In this document: one piece after another, positions 1-8,300 of the stretch
Layout of the letters: each line of letters starts with the position of its first letter
How positions within the stretch are numbered: the first letter of the stretch is position 1
Assembly: GCA_937996765.1 (NCBI GenBank)
Contig: CALKUG010000184.1
Coordinates: 1 to 10,603, forward strand
Direction: 5' to 3'
DNA: 10,603 nucleotides
Origin: an uncultured Ignavibacteria bacterium
Lineage (GTDB): Bacteria > Bacteroidota > Ignavibacteria > Ignavibacteriales > Ignavibacteriaceae
Position numbers and translations under genes: made by a program
The notes under the pieces: generated by a model
What the model saw: the letters and a program-made list of their open reading frames with translations, nothing else
Database searches by the model: none
What the model was told of the DNA's origin: nothing

Positions 1-1299
1 TCTTAAGATTAAATCAGTAAGCTTCCAAGCGTAGTCAAAGTTTCCGGCTTCGGCTGAGTCAGTAGCTAAAATCTGAAAGTGGGTGTAGTAATCACCTTTA
101 ACAAAATCGTTTGGTTTTGGTGCATTGATATCGCCGATAAGTTCACGAATCTCTTTATCAGTACGGGTGTCAAAAAGTGTATCGCGGTAATCTAAAACAC
201 CGAGTGGCGATTTATTTATTAACCAAGTTGCAAATGTTTCATCCACCCTCCAGGTATTGCCCATATATTTACCAGGAAACGAAACAACAAATCTGAAAAA
301 CGATAAAACATCTTTGCGATGAGCGTCTTTCATTACATCTAAAAAGGACTTGCCTGCGTAGCGTCCTTCGGGTATGGGGTCATCCCAGGTTGGATTATCA
401 TCAACCATATCTTTAATATACTCATAGGTGTTTTTGATATCCTCGGTGCAAAGTTCAAGAACCTCTTCTTCCAACTGCGGGGAATCGAGGTACATAAGTA
501 ATCTATGATTAAGAAGAGGGCCTTTTTCATTATCGGTAAACTCGATGTTGATTTTTGAGAGATTAAAGAGAATTGATCTGTATGCAAGCTTAGGCATTCT
601 TGCTGGAAGTGCTGCCATATCTCCTTTGGCAATTCGGAGGTCTGCGACATCGGGTTTGCTCATCACCACCAAAGCTCTGGCACTATGTTGCTTAACATCA
701 AGAACTTGAATGGTTCCCACTAACTCATTTGCGCGGTCTTTGCCAGTAACAAAAACACCGTATGCCTCACCGGTTGAACCCGCATATAAACCATCGAATG
801 TACCTGCGTCAAGGTGTACTATTGCAGAATCGTGTGAAATACTTTCAATTTTCTTTATACGGAAATAAGCAGTAAGAGTTTCGGTGTATCCATCAATTTT
901 GAACTCTGATGGATATTGAGTCGATTTCATAGCTTGAAAAATGGAAACAATTTTTTTGATGGTTGAACGAATTCCATCCTGAGAGTTGACAGCACGGTAA
1001 AGCTCCAATAGTTGAATGTTGGTAGCTAAAGCAGAGTCGTATTCCATCTCCATATCGTACCGTTCACCCAATTCGGCTAAATAAGAAATAAGTGCAAGTG
1101 TATCAGGATTTTCAGAGGATTGTTCTAAAGTTACAGCTTTGGTTATGAGTTTAACAGCCTTTTTATTATTACCGCTATCGCTAAACGCCTTACCCGAGGC
1201 AAAGAGTGCTTCGGGGGCTAAAATCGGCTGGGTAAGATATATCAAGTACAAAAAAAGGACAACAGCTGTTGCCGAGAAGAACGATTGATGCGTTTTCAT
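1..1299 (-). CDS. Exported TPR-like protein of unknown function, 3' end cut by the window edge
   Basis: I do not recognise this gene. It reads without a stop from an ATG at 1297-1299 to the left edge (433 codons), so the C-terminus is missing. Residues about 8-27 are a hydrophobic stretch (FFSATAVVLFLYLIYL), either a signal peptide or an N-terminal anchor, which places the rest outside the cytoplasm. Residues 28-125 look like degenerate TPR helices (for example EALFASGKAFSDSGNNKKAV). Residues about 140-230 are beta-rich with the pattern GTFDGLYAGS...VGTIQVLDV...IAKGDMA, which resembles the small barrel seen at the C-terminus of FlgT-like and other envelope proteins. The region from about 400 (YYTHFQILATDSAEAGNFDYA) again looks TPR-like. 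A weak GAGA lies 8-10 bases before the ATG. It is separated from the GH125 gene by 276 bp with its own possible promoter. That it is a gene is near certain; its role is open. Confidence 0.85.
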   Translation of the reverse strand, partial: MKTHQSFFSATAVVLFLYLIYLTQPILAPEALFASGKAFSDSGNNKKAVKLITKAVTLEQSSENPDTLALISYLAELGERYDMEMEYDSALATNIQLLELYRAVNSQDGIRSTIKKIVSIFQAMKSTQYPSEFKIDGYTETLTAYFRIKKIESISHDSAIVHLDAGTFDGLYAGSTGEAYGVFVTGKDRANELVGTIQVLDVKQHSARALVVMSKPDVADLRIAKGDMAALPARMPKLAYRSILFNLSKINIEFTDNEKGPLLNHRLLMYLDSPQLEEEVLELCTEDIKNTYEYIKDMVDDNPTWDDPIPEGRYAGKSFLDVMKDAHRKDVLSFFRFVVSFPGKYMGNTWRVDETFATWLINKSPLGVLDYRDTLFDTRTDKEIRELIGDINAPKPNDFVKGDYYTHFQILATDSAEAGNFDYAWKLTDLILR

Positions 1300-1356
1300 A
1301 AATCATCTCAAGATTGTATAGAGAAAGTAACACACAAGACTCAGGAAATTACATAA

Positions 1357-1433
1357 ACTGTACATCAAAAAAAATGCCGAATTTAAATTAGCCTTTTACT
1401 CAAAAGAAAAGTCAATTCAGATAGATGTACAGT
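1357..1433. repeat. 10-bp perfect inverted repeat bracketing the putative promoter
   Basis: ACTGTACATC at 1357-1366 is the exact reverse complement of GATGTACAGT at 1424-1433, with 57 bases between the arms. Each arm contains the palindromic core TGTACA. One arm lies just upstream of the putative -35 element and the other just after the inferred transcription start. This would suit a pair of operators, but no binding protein can be named. Confidence 0.5.
1387..1415 (-). promoter_or_regulatory. Possible sigma70-type promoter of the left-edge gene
   Basis: Read on the minus strand, TTGACT (1415-1410) is followed after 17 bases by GCTAAT (1392-1387). These match the -35 and -10 consensus at 5 of 6 and 4 of 6 positions. 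Transcription would begin near 1380, leaving a leader of about 80 bases before the ATG at 1299. The assignment is by eye in AT-rich DNA, so chance matches are possible. Confidence 0.4.
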
Positions 1434-1438
1434 ATTTT

Positions 1439-1456
1439 TGTCGCATAGATGCGACA
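1439..1456. promoter_or_regulatory. 18-bp palindrome, candidate operator
   Basis: TGTCGCATAGATGCGACA is an inverted repeat with 8-base arms and a 2-base centre. A further copy of the right half, TGCGACAGA, occurs at 1470-1478, exactly 20 bases after the same nine bases at 1450-1458. The site is centred about 67 bases upstream of the inferred start for the left-edge gene, a usual distance for an activator. The shape resembles CRP/FNR-type sites in general, but its half-site spacing fits no specific regulator I can name. Confidence 0.45.
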
Positions 1457-1545
1457 GATGTCTTTACTCTGCGACAGACTACAAAGCGATATTGTGTTAT
1501 TTTTACGAACACATGTCACTAATTGTTCCCGCCTTTATCATAGAC

Positions 1546-1565
1546 CACCAAAGGAGACTTTGGTG
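1546..1565 (-). terminator. Hairpin after the GH125 gene, possible terminator
   Basis: CACCAAAG and CTTTGGTG form a perfect 8-bp stem around a 4-base loop, 10 bases beyond the GH125 stop codon. No T-run follows on the minus strand; a TATGTTTT follows on the plus strand. It may therefore act as a weak terminator or a 3'-end stabilising stem for the mannosidase transcript rather than as a classical intrinsic terminator. Confidence 0.45.
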
Positions 1566-1575
1566 TATGTTTTGC

Positions 1576-3006
1576 TTACAGTAAATGAGGCCTCTGTTCA
1601 GCCACTTTTAAAACAAACTCACCAAATAAAGTATTAGCCCATGCAAACCAGGGACGAGTAAAATTCTCTGGATTTGAGGGATCGAAAGATTCGTGCATAA
1701 ACCCTGTTTCGGCGTGTGTTGAAGTAAGTTGTTTTAAAACAGTTGCAATCTCGGTATCATCAACCGATGTTAACCCTTGCATAATAAGTGAAAGGTGCCA
1801 TACAAAACCAATTGGAGTATGAGGACTGCCTACACCAGCGCAATAACTTCCTTTATTGAAAAATGGATTGCTTTCGCTGAGAATAAAACGACGTGTTTTT
1901 TTGTACAAGTCGTTTTCAACACTCATTGCATTCAAGTAAGGGAGAGAAATTATGTTTGGCACATTTGAGTCGTCAGTAAAATAAGCATTCCCAAAACCAT
2001 CAATTTCATAAGGTATAAGCTCACCGAGTTCGTTATGTATTGCCTTTCCGTAGATGTTCAGCGTATCCTGAAGTTCATCGGCAAAATCACCACACTTTCT
2101 CGATAGTTCAGAGTTTTTCCCATATACATTAAGCATTTCAGCCATTTCACGTAAAGATATCATAGCAAAATAATTTGCAGGTATTAGAAAAGGATATTGG
2201 CAAGCATCATCAGAAGGGCGAAACATAGAGTGGATCAGACCGATTTTTTTAGTCGGCATACCGAAGCCGTCTAAATTAAGTGTATCAGTTTGACGGGTTG
2301 TATTGCGCTGAAAGCGGTAAGGACCCAGATTGGTTATTCTCTGCTGCTCGCGAAAAGTTTGATAAATAAGCTTCATTGCTTCAAACCATTCAGCGTCCAT
2401 AAACGAGGTATCACGGGATATTTTGTAATAATTGAATGATAACCTTACTGGATAACAGAGAGAGTCTATTTCCCATTTTCTTTCGTGCAACTCCGGTCGC
2501 ATAGTTGTGAAGTCTTTTTCCCAATACGAGCCCTCGCTTGCATAGTTAAAAGCATTAGCATAGGGGTCTATAGTTATACAATAATTCTGACGATGTATCA
2601 CACCAAGAATAAGATCTTTAAGTTTAGTGTCTTTTACTATATAAGGCAGATAGGGGAAAACTTGAGCAGATGAATCTCGGAGCCACATGGCATGAATATC
2701 GCCTGTTATAACAAACGTGTCCCTCTTATTACCACGCATGCCTGTAAAAACAGTTGTATCGAGTGTGTTGGGGAAACAATTGGCAAACAGGGTAGCTAAC
2801 TCCGGCCGAGTAATCTTATTTTTTGTTGAAACAATTACTTCTTCTATAGCTTCCGAGACAAAGCGTCTTTTATCGAGCGGTGGCCTCTGAGTAATTTGTT
2901 TCTGAAAAGAAGGTGCCGGTTGATTCCCTATTCCTTCAGGAAATCTGAGAGGTGCTGCAGCCAAGCTGAGAAGGCTTAACGTTCTCATAAAATAACGTCT
3001 ATTCAT
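1576..3006 (-). CDS. GH125 exo-alpha-1,6-mannosidase with Tat-type signal peptide
   Basis: This is a family GH125 (formerly DUF1237) metal-independent, inverting exo-alpha-1,6-mannosidase of 476 residues. Family signatures are GDIHAMWLRDSSAQVFPY (102-119), FRPSDDACQYPFLIPAN (262-278) and GFMHESFD (435-442). Asp266 and Glu439 are the expected general acid and base; their spacing of 173 residues equals that of Asp220 and Glu393 which I recall for the Clostridium perfringens enzyme. The N-terminus, MNRRYFMRTLSLLSLAAAPL, is a twin-arginine-like signal, implying folded export to the periplasm. The start overlaps the GH92 stop in an ATGA and is preceded by AGGGAG seven bases upstream, so the two are translationally coupled. 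It would remove alpha-1,6-linked mannose exposed once GH92 has trimmed side branches. Length is normal and no key residue seems missing. Confidence 0.95.
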   Translation of the reverse strand: MNRRYFMRTLSLLSLAAAPLRFPEGIGNQPAPSFQKQITQRPPLDKRRFVSEAIEEVIVSTKNKITRPELATLFANCFPNTLDTTVFTGMRGNKRDTFVITGDIHAMWLRDSSAQVFPYLPYIVKDTKLKDLILGVIHRQNYCITIDPYANAFNYASEGSYWEKDFTTMRPELHERKWEIDSLCYPVRLSFNYYKISRDTSFMDAEWFEAMKLIYQTFREQQRITNLGPYRFQRNTTRQTDTLNLDGFGMPTKKIGLIHSMFRPSDDACQYPFLIPANYFAMISLREMAEMLNVYGKNSELSRKCGDFADELQDTLNIYGKAIHNELGELIPYEIDGFGNAYFTDDSNVPNIISLPYLNAMSVENDLYKKTRRFILSESNPFFNKGSYCAGVGSPHTPIGFVWHLSLIMQGLTSVDDTEIATVLKQLTSTHAETGFMHESFDPSNPENFTRPWFAWANTLFGEFVLKVAEQRPHLL

Positions 3007-5192
3007 TTTTTTACTCCCTGCACTCTAAACTCAAGCTTACCACCCTCAATTAATTGATAGTGAGAAATTAACGATTGTTTGAAAGTCTTTGCGTTCAGTT
3101 TGATATCAGCTTTTAATGGTCCATCAACCAAATTACCGGTTCGTATTATTTCCAATTGCTTCCCGGGATAATAAGTTGGGTTAAGCTTGATGGTGCTTTT
3201 TGAAAAGTGTGGAATAGTCATCATGTAATTATTTGAAGCTGTGGCTATTGGGTAAAATCCAAGCGATGAAAAGATATACCACGCTGAAATAGTTCCGCAA
3301 TCATCATTACCGGGTAAACCACCGGGGGTATTATTAAAATGAGTTTTTAAATTTTCGGTTACGTATTTATAAGTTCTCCATTGTTCGCCTTTAACGAAAC
3401 TAAAAAGGTAAGGGTAACTCATATCGGGCTCATTCCAAAGAATGAAGTGTTTTTCCGCGAAAGTTTTCTCCAATTTTTCGACAAATGGTTTTGCTCCGCC
3501 AAAAAGTGCAATGAGTCCTTCTATATCGTGGTCAACAAAAAAAGTATAATGCCACGCATTTCCCTCTACATAACCGGGCCCACCACTTCCTGGCCAACCA
3601 CCTATGGTATTTTCAGCTAATGGGTCGAACGGTTCATAAAACTTGCCTGATAAAAGCTTTGGGCGAATAAATCCCGTTTGAGGGTCAAAAAGATTTTTGT
3701 AACTTTTTGAGCGTTTGTCGTATTCCATATAATCTTGCACGTTCCCAAACGCTTGAGCAAGGCGGCTAATACTAAAGTCAGCTATATTATATTCAAGCGT
3801 TGTGGAAGCACTTCCCCAAACATATTCGGATGTATCATCGTGGGGTATGTATCCGTACTTTAGATAAGAGCGCAACCCAGGGCGCAATGGATTTCGCCCT
3901 GTATCAGTTAAAGAGGCACCTTTAATAAGGGCTTTGTATGCAGTTCCGTAATCAAAGTTTCTTACGCCTTTTAGGTAAGTATCTGCAATAACGGGAGCGG
4001 CGGGGTCGCCAACCATAATAAAGGTTTCGTTTGAAGCAAGTTCCCATTTTGGGAGCCATTCATTTTGATGGTACATATCAACCATAGATTGTACCATATC
4101 AGCTTGCCTCTCAGGATACACTAGAGTGAGCAGTGGGTGCAAGGTCCTATAAGTATCCCAAAGCGAGTATATAGTATAACGATTCCTATTCCCGGAATTT
4201 GCAATACTATCATGCCCCATAGCAGGGTAGTCGCCGTTTACATCATTAAGGATGGAAGGGTGAATCAGAGTGTGGTATAAGGCGGTGTAGAAAATTGTTT
4301 TGTCATCGGTATTAGGAGTTTCAATGGTTATGCGTGAAAGCTCTGAGTTCCATCTTGAACGAGCAAATGTATTAATTGCTTCGAATGATAAATCACCCTG
4401 TTCCAATTCAAGATTGTTTTGTGCATTTACGGTATTCACGTATGAGATGCCGGTTCTCATAGTAACATCTTCAATTGCGGAAGAGTAATACGCTACAGCT
4501 ACTAACGAGGTGTCAACTCCCGAAAGAGCATTAGTATGAAGTGCGGAATTTCCCTTAAAAAGCTTAATAGAGTCGGGACGAGGAGAAAGGACTGAATAAA
4601 AATACACATTGTGTTGTGAACCTGCCCCGCAAAACCCTCCGGCTGTATTAAACCCGCGAAGTGTAGTACCATTGTTTAGGATTTCGATAGCACCGCCCCT
4701 GCGCCAACCCAAATTTCTTGAAACATCTATAAGAATGCGAAAAGGTTCATTGCTTTTCGGTGATTTGATTCTTGACATTGTGCTCCTATCGGTAGCAGTG
4801 CACTCAACCACAAGCGAATGCTCTTTTAGAAGAACTTTGTAATATCCTGGTGAGGCAACTTCATCAGAATAATGAGATTGATAATCATTTGGGTTAAGTG
4901 AATTACCAACCCTAACAGGCATAAAAATTACACCGCCTTGGTCGGGACATCCGGCACCACTAATATGCACATTCCCAAAGCCATTAATGTACTCTCTTGC
5001 GAACTCATACCCTGAAGGGGATGATGAATTATGTGGACTTAAACTTACCATACCCCAAGGTAAAACTGCTCCCGGAAATGTGTTCCCGGAATTTGAACTA
5101 CCGATAAATGGATTTACCATATCGGAGTATTCCTGTGCATGCGATAACCCCAAAAAGGCTATTAAGCAAAATAGCGTAAGTCCGTTTTTCAT
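3003..5192 (-). CDS. GH92 exo-alpha-mannosidase, Sec-exported
   Basis: This is a family GH92 calcium-dependent, inverting exo-alpha-mannosidase, 729 residues from the chosen start. The N-terminal beta-sandwich opens with NPFIGSSNSGNTFPGAVLPW. The catalytic (alpha/alpha)6 domain carries SLWDTYRTLHPL (Trp345, Asp346), GGWPGSGGPGYVEGNAWHY with Glu543 as the expected general acid, WNEPDMSYPYLF (Glu588) and GNDDCGTISAWY (629-640), whose acidic residues should serve as base. Retention of Glu543 argues against the mannose-phosphate-type variants that replace it. The frame is open up to an ATG at 5288, but the ATG at 5190-5192 gives a clean Sec signal peptide (MKNGLTLFCLIAFLGLSHA, cut before QEYSD), so I chose it. 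Linkage preference (alpha-1,2, 1,3 or other) cannot be told from sequence alone. The stop overlaps the GH125 start, so the pair forms an operon. Confidence 0.95.
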   Translation of the reverse strand: MKNGLTLFCLIAFLGLSHAQEYSDMVNPFIGSSNSGNTFPGAVLPWGMVSLSPHNSSSPSGYEFAREYINGFGNVHISGAGCPDQGGVIFMPVRVGNSLNPNDYQSHYSDEVASPGYYKVLLKEHSLVVECTATDRSTMSRIKSPKSNEPFRILIDVSRNLGWRRGGAIEILNNGTTLRGFNTAGGFCGAGSQHNVYFYSVLSPRPDSIKLFKGNSALHTNALSGVDTSLVAVAYYSSAIEDVTMRTGISYVNTVNAQNNLELEQGDLSFEAINTFARSRWNSELSRITIETPNTDDKTIFYTALYHTLIHPSILNDVNGDYPAMGHDSIANSGNRNRYTIYSLWDTYRTLHPLLTLVYPERQADMVQSMVDMYHQNEWLPKWELASNETFIMVGDPAAPVIADTYLKGVRNFDYGTAYKALIKGASLTDTGRNPLRPGLRSYLKYGYIPHDDTSEYVWGSASTTLEYNIADFSISRLAQAFGNVQDYMEYDKRSKSYKNLFDPQTGFIRPKLLSGKFYEPFDPLAENTIGGWPGSGGPGYVEGNAWHYTFFVDHDIEGLIALFGGAKPFVEKLEKTFAEKHFILWNEPDMSYPYLFSFVKGEQWRTYKYVTENLKTHFNNTPGGLPGNDDCGTISAWYIFSSLGFYPIATASNNYMMTIPHFSKSTIKLNPTYYPGKQLEIIRTGNLVDGPLKADIKLNAKTFKQSLISHYQLIEGGKLEFRVQGVKK
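3014..3019 (-). promoter_or_regulatory. Ribosome binding site of the GH125 gene
   Basis: AGGGAG on the minus strand lies inside the last codons of GH92, seven bases before the GH125 ATG at 3004-3006. Together with the ATGA overlap it fixes the start and points to coupled translation. Confidence 0.7.
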
Positions 5193-5359
5193 ATATTTAT
5201 CCCAAACATTAGTGAGAATGTGTATATCAATAGCAAAATAATCGAATAAAAACTTTGGTACAACTAAAATTACTTGATGATGAATCATAATTGATTATTT
5301 TACGAGGTACAAAACCCTTGTTTAATCAGTAGGATTTACAATTTTGTAATTGGTAACGC
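5193..5359. other. Divergent intergenic region between mannosidase and kinase operons
   Basis: This 167-bp AT-rich gap must hold the promoters for both divergent operons. I see one candidate for the minus strand (5284-5312) and no convincing -35/-10 pair for the kinase. Two small inverted repeats are present: AATCA-TAAT-TGATT at 5283-5296 and CAATT-TTGT-AATTG at 5339-5352, the latter ending eight bases before the kinase ATG. Both have 5-base arms, which is within chance in such DNA. Confidence 0.5.
5284..5312 (-). promoter_or_regulatory. Possible promoter of the GH92-GH125 operon
   Basis: On the minus strand TTGTAC (5312-5307) precedes TATGAT (5289-5284) by 17 bases. The -10 matches 5 of 6 consensus positions, the -35 only 3 of 6. 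Transcription would start near 5277, about 85 bases before the chosen ATG; this agrees with the shorter GH92 start because the upstream ATG at 5288 would then not be transcribed. The short inverted repeat AATCA-TAAT-TGATT (5283-5296) overlaps the -10. Confidence 0.35.
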
Positions 5360-8300
5360 ATGAGTACAACATCTTCGGGCACCTCTGCTAAAAGTATCCA
5401 AGAACTTCAAGAAAAAATTGAAGCTCTCGAACAAGAAAACGCTTCTCTTAAGCAACAGCTTAATAGAGGTAAGCTCCTTTTTAACCTCTTTGAGTCGGCA
5501 TTCCGTGAATACAGTGCAATGTTTTGGGCTAAGGATGCTCAAGGCAAGTACCTATTTGCTAACAAAACCTTCCTCAGATTTATCAATAGATCAGCTGAGG
5601 AGGTTATAGGCAAAACAGACAGAGATTTTTTAGATAAAAACAGAGCATTAGAAGTTGAAAATGAGGATGAGGCAGTTTATAGCAATAATACGTTGCTTAT
5701 ACGCGACCGCTGCTTTGATGATAGCGCTGGTAATACCCTGTGGTACTCGGCACATAAAATTGGGGTGCTCGATGCTGATGGAAACAAAGTAGGATTGGTA
5801 GGATATGCTGAAGATATAACCGAAAAAAAGAAGTTCTATGACGAAATTGAACACAGTCGAGGTAGATTTGAGACAGTACTTAACTCCATTAGAGAGATAG
5901 TTTTCCAAACCGATAGTAGCGGAAGATGGACGTATCTTAACCCTTCATGGAGTGAAACTTTAGGATATACTGTTGAAGAAAGCTTAGGGGTTTATTTCCT
6001 CAATTATGTACATGAAGAAGATAAAGAACGAAACAAAGAGTATTTTGTTGTTTTGCAGCAACGAGAAAAAGATTTTTGCAGGCAAGAGGTACGTTACATT
6101 GCCAAGGATGGCAGTATTGTTTGGATTGATGTGTATGCTCGTTTGCTGTTCGATGGAAACGGTGAGGTAATAGGTACTACAGGAACCCTTAACGATATTA
6201 CCCAACGCAAAGAATACGAAACCGCACTTAAAGAGCAAGAAACTCTTTTGAGAGGATTGCTTGATGCAATTCCGGACTTAGTGTTCTTAAAAGATAGCAA
6301 CTTTACTTACAGATTGATGAACAAGGCTTTTTGCGAGGTTATTGGGCATAAATCAAAAGATTTAATAGGTAAAACAGATTATGAAGTGTTCGCATGGGGA
6401 TTAGCCGAGGACTACATTAAGAAAGATGAAACGGTCCTTTCGACGGGGAAATCAATTTCCTTTGTTGATACCTTCCAGCATAATAACGGAGTCACTAACG
6501 TGTACGACACCATCAAATCACCTTTGAAAGATGCTGATGGTAAAATTATTGGAATCATTGGAATTTGTCGCGACATTTCACAATTGATGACCACTGAGGC
6601 AAAACTTGAACAGGTTCTTGCTCATGAACGTACTCTATTAGACGTAATACCTTACAGAACCTGGATTAAGGATTTGACAGGAGCATATATTTCAGTAAAC
6701 GGCCAATATGCAAGGGCTTGTAAGCTGGATCCACAACAAATGGTGGGCAAAAAGGACGAAGATTTATTCTCGAGTTCCATTGTAAGAAGAAACAGAACAC
6801 AAGACCTTGAAGTGATTAACTCAGGTAGAGCTAAATCAATCGAGGAACCACTTTCCGACGGAAAATCGTTGCAATGGTTTGAAACTTTTCGTGCTCCGAT
6901 ATATGATCGTGGCGGAACTATGATAGGACTTGCTTACCTTTCTCGGGATATAACCGAGCGTCGTGAAGCTGAAGAAGAATTAAACAGAATTATCGAAGAG
7001 CAACGTGCATTACTCTCCTCTATTAACTCCTATGTATATTTTAAAGATCGAACACTCTATTATCTTACTGCAAACCAGAGTTTCTGCGATTTACTCCAAG
7101 TTTCTCCAGCTGAGATAAATGGAAAAACAGACTACGATTTATTTAATCAAGACTTTGCTAATTCCACGCGTAAGCAAGATTTAGCAATTCTCGAAACAGG
7201 TGTGCCCGTTTTCGATTTCGAAGAAATGATCAGAGGTGCTGATGGTAGAGACCGCTGGGTTATAACCACAAAAGTGCCCTACAGAAATCAACAGGGGCAA
7301 ATAATAGGAATGGCTGGTTCTTCGTTAGATATCACTGCCCGAAAACTTGCCGAGAATGCACTTGCGCGAAAAGACAAAATTCTATCAACGGTAGCCGCCA
7401 GTGTTTCCTCTCTTCTTGAATCATTGGAATTTGAGACCGTTATACCAAACATTTTAGGTAAAATTGGAATTGTGGTAGAAGCAGGACGATGCTATATTTT
7501 CCAAAATTCGCATGACAAAGTAAATAATCAATTACTTTCTTCTCAGGTATTTGAATGGTGTGCCGAGGGAATAGAACCACAGATAGACAACCCCGATTTG
7601 CAGAATATTCCGTTTAACGATTTATTCCCACGTTGGGTTGAATTACTTTCTCGTAAAGAGCCCGTTGTAGGTTTGGTAAAGGACTTCCCTGAATTTGAGC
7701 GCTCGATTCTCGAACCGCAAAGCATACAATCTTTGTTGGTTCTACCCGTTAGCGTTAATAACTCGCTTTGGGGTTTTATCGGTTTTGATGAAGTGAACAC
7801 CCCCCGAGAATGGAGCAAGGAAGAGATTGCTATTCTTTCACTCGTGGCAGGAGCCATTGGTGCAGCTATTGAACAACAAGAAGCTTATAAATCATTAGAA
7901 CAGGCAATGATTAGTTCTGAACGTGCTAATAATGCTAAAAGTGAATTTCTTGCTAATATGAGTCACGAGTTAAGAACTCCTCTTAACGGTATTTTGGGCT
8001 ATGCCCAAATACTTATGCGAAGAAGTGATGTGTCAGAGGATTTGAAAAAAGATATTGGCATTATTGAAAGAAGCGGCAATTACTTGCTTATGCTGATTAA
8101 CGATATTCTTGATTTGTCAAAAATTGAAGCAGGTAAAATTCTCCTTGATGAGAGTGAGTTTGACCCAGATGCCATATTCAGTTCTGTTTTGGATTTGATG
8201 AAGAGTAAAGCCGAAATCAAAAAACTAAAACTACATTTTGTAACAGAAGGTGCACTCCCTGAATCACTTATTGGCGATGAAAAGAAAATACGGCAGATTA

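Noticed and set aside
339..650. Minus-strand open frame of 103 codons near the left end
   Set aside because: It lies out of frame within the longer left-edge gene, which is open over its whole 433 codons.
1449..1637. Plus-strand open frame of 62 codons after the 18-bp palindrome
   Set aside because: It overlaps the end of GH125 antisense, runs through the hairpin, has no ribosome site and no recognisable domain.
5193..5288. N-terminal extension of GH92 from an upstream ATG (32 more residues)
   Set aside because: It would bury the clear Sec signal peptide behind a poorly structured leader, and the likely -10 element overlaps that ATG. The start at 5192 fits the family better.
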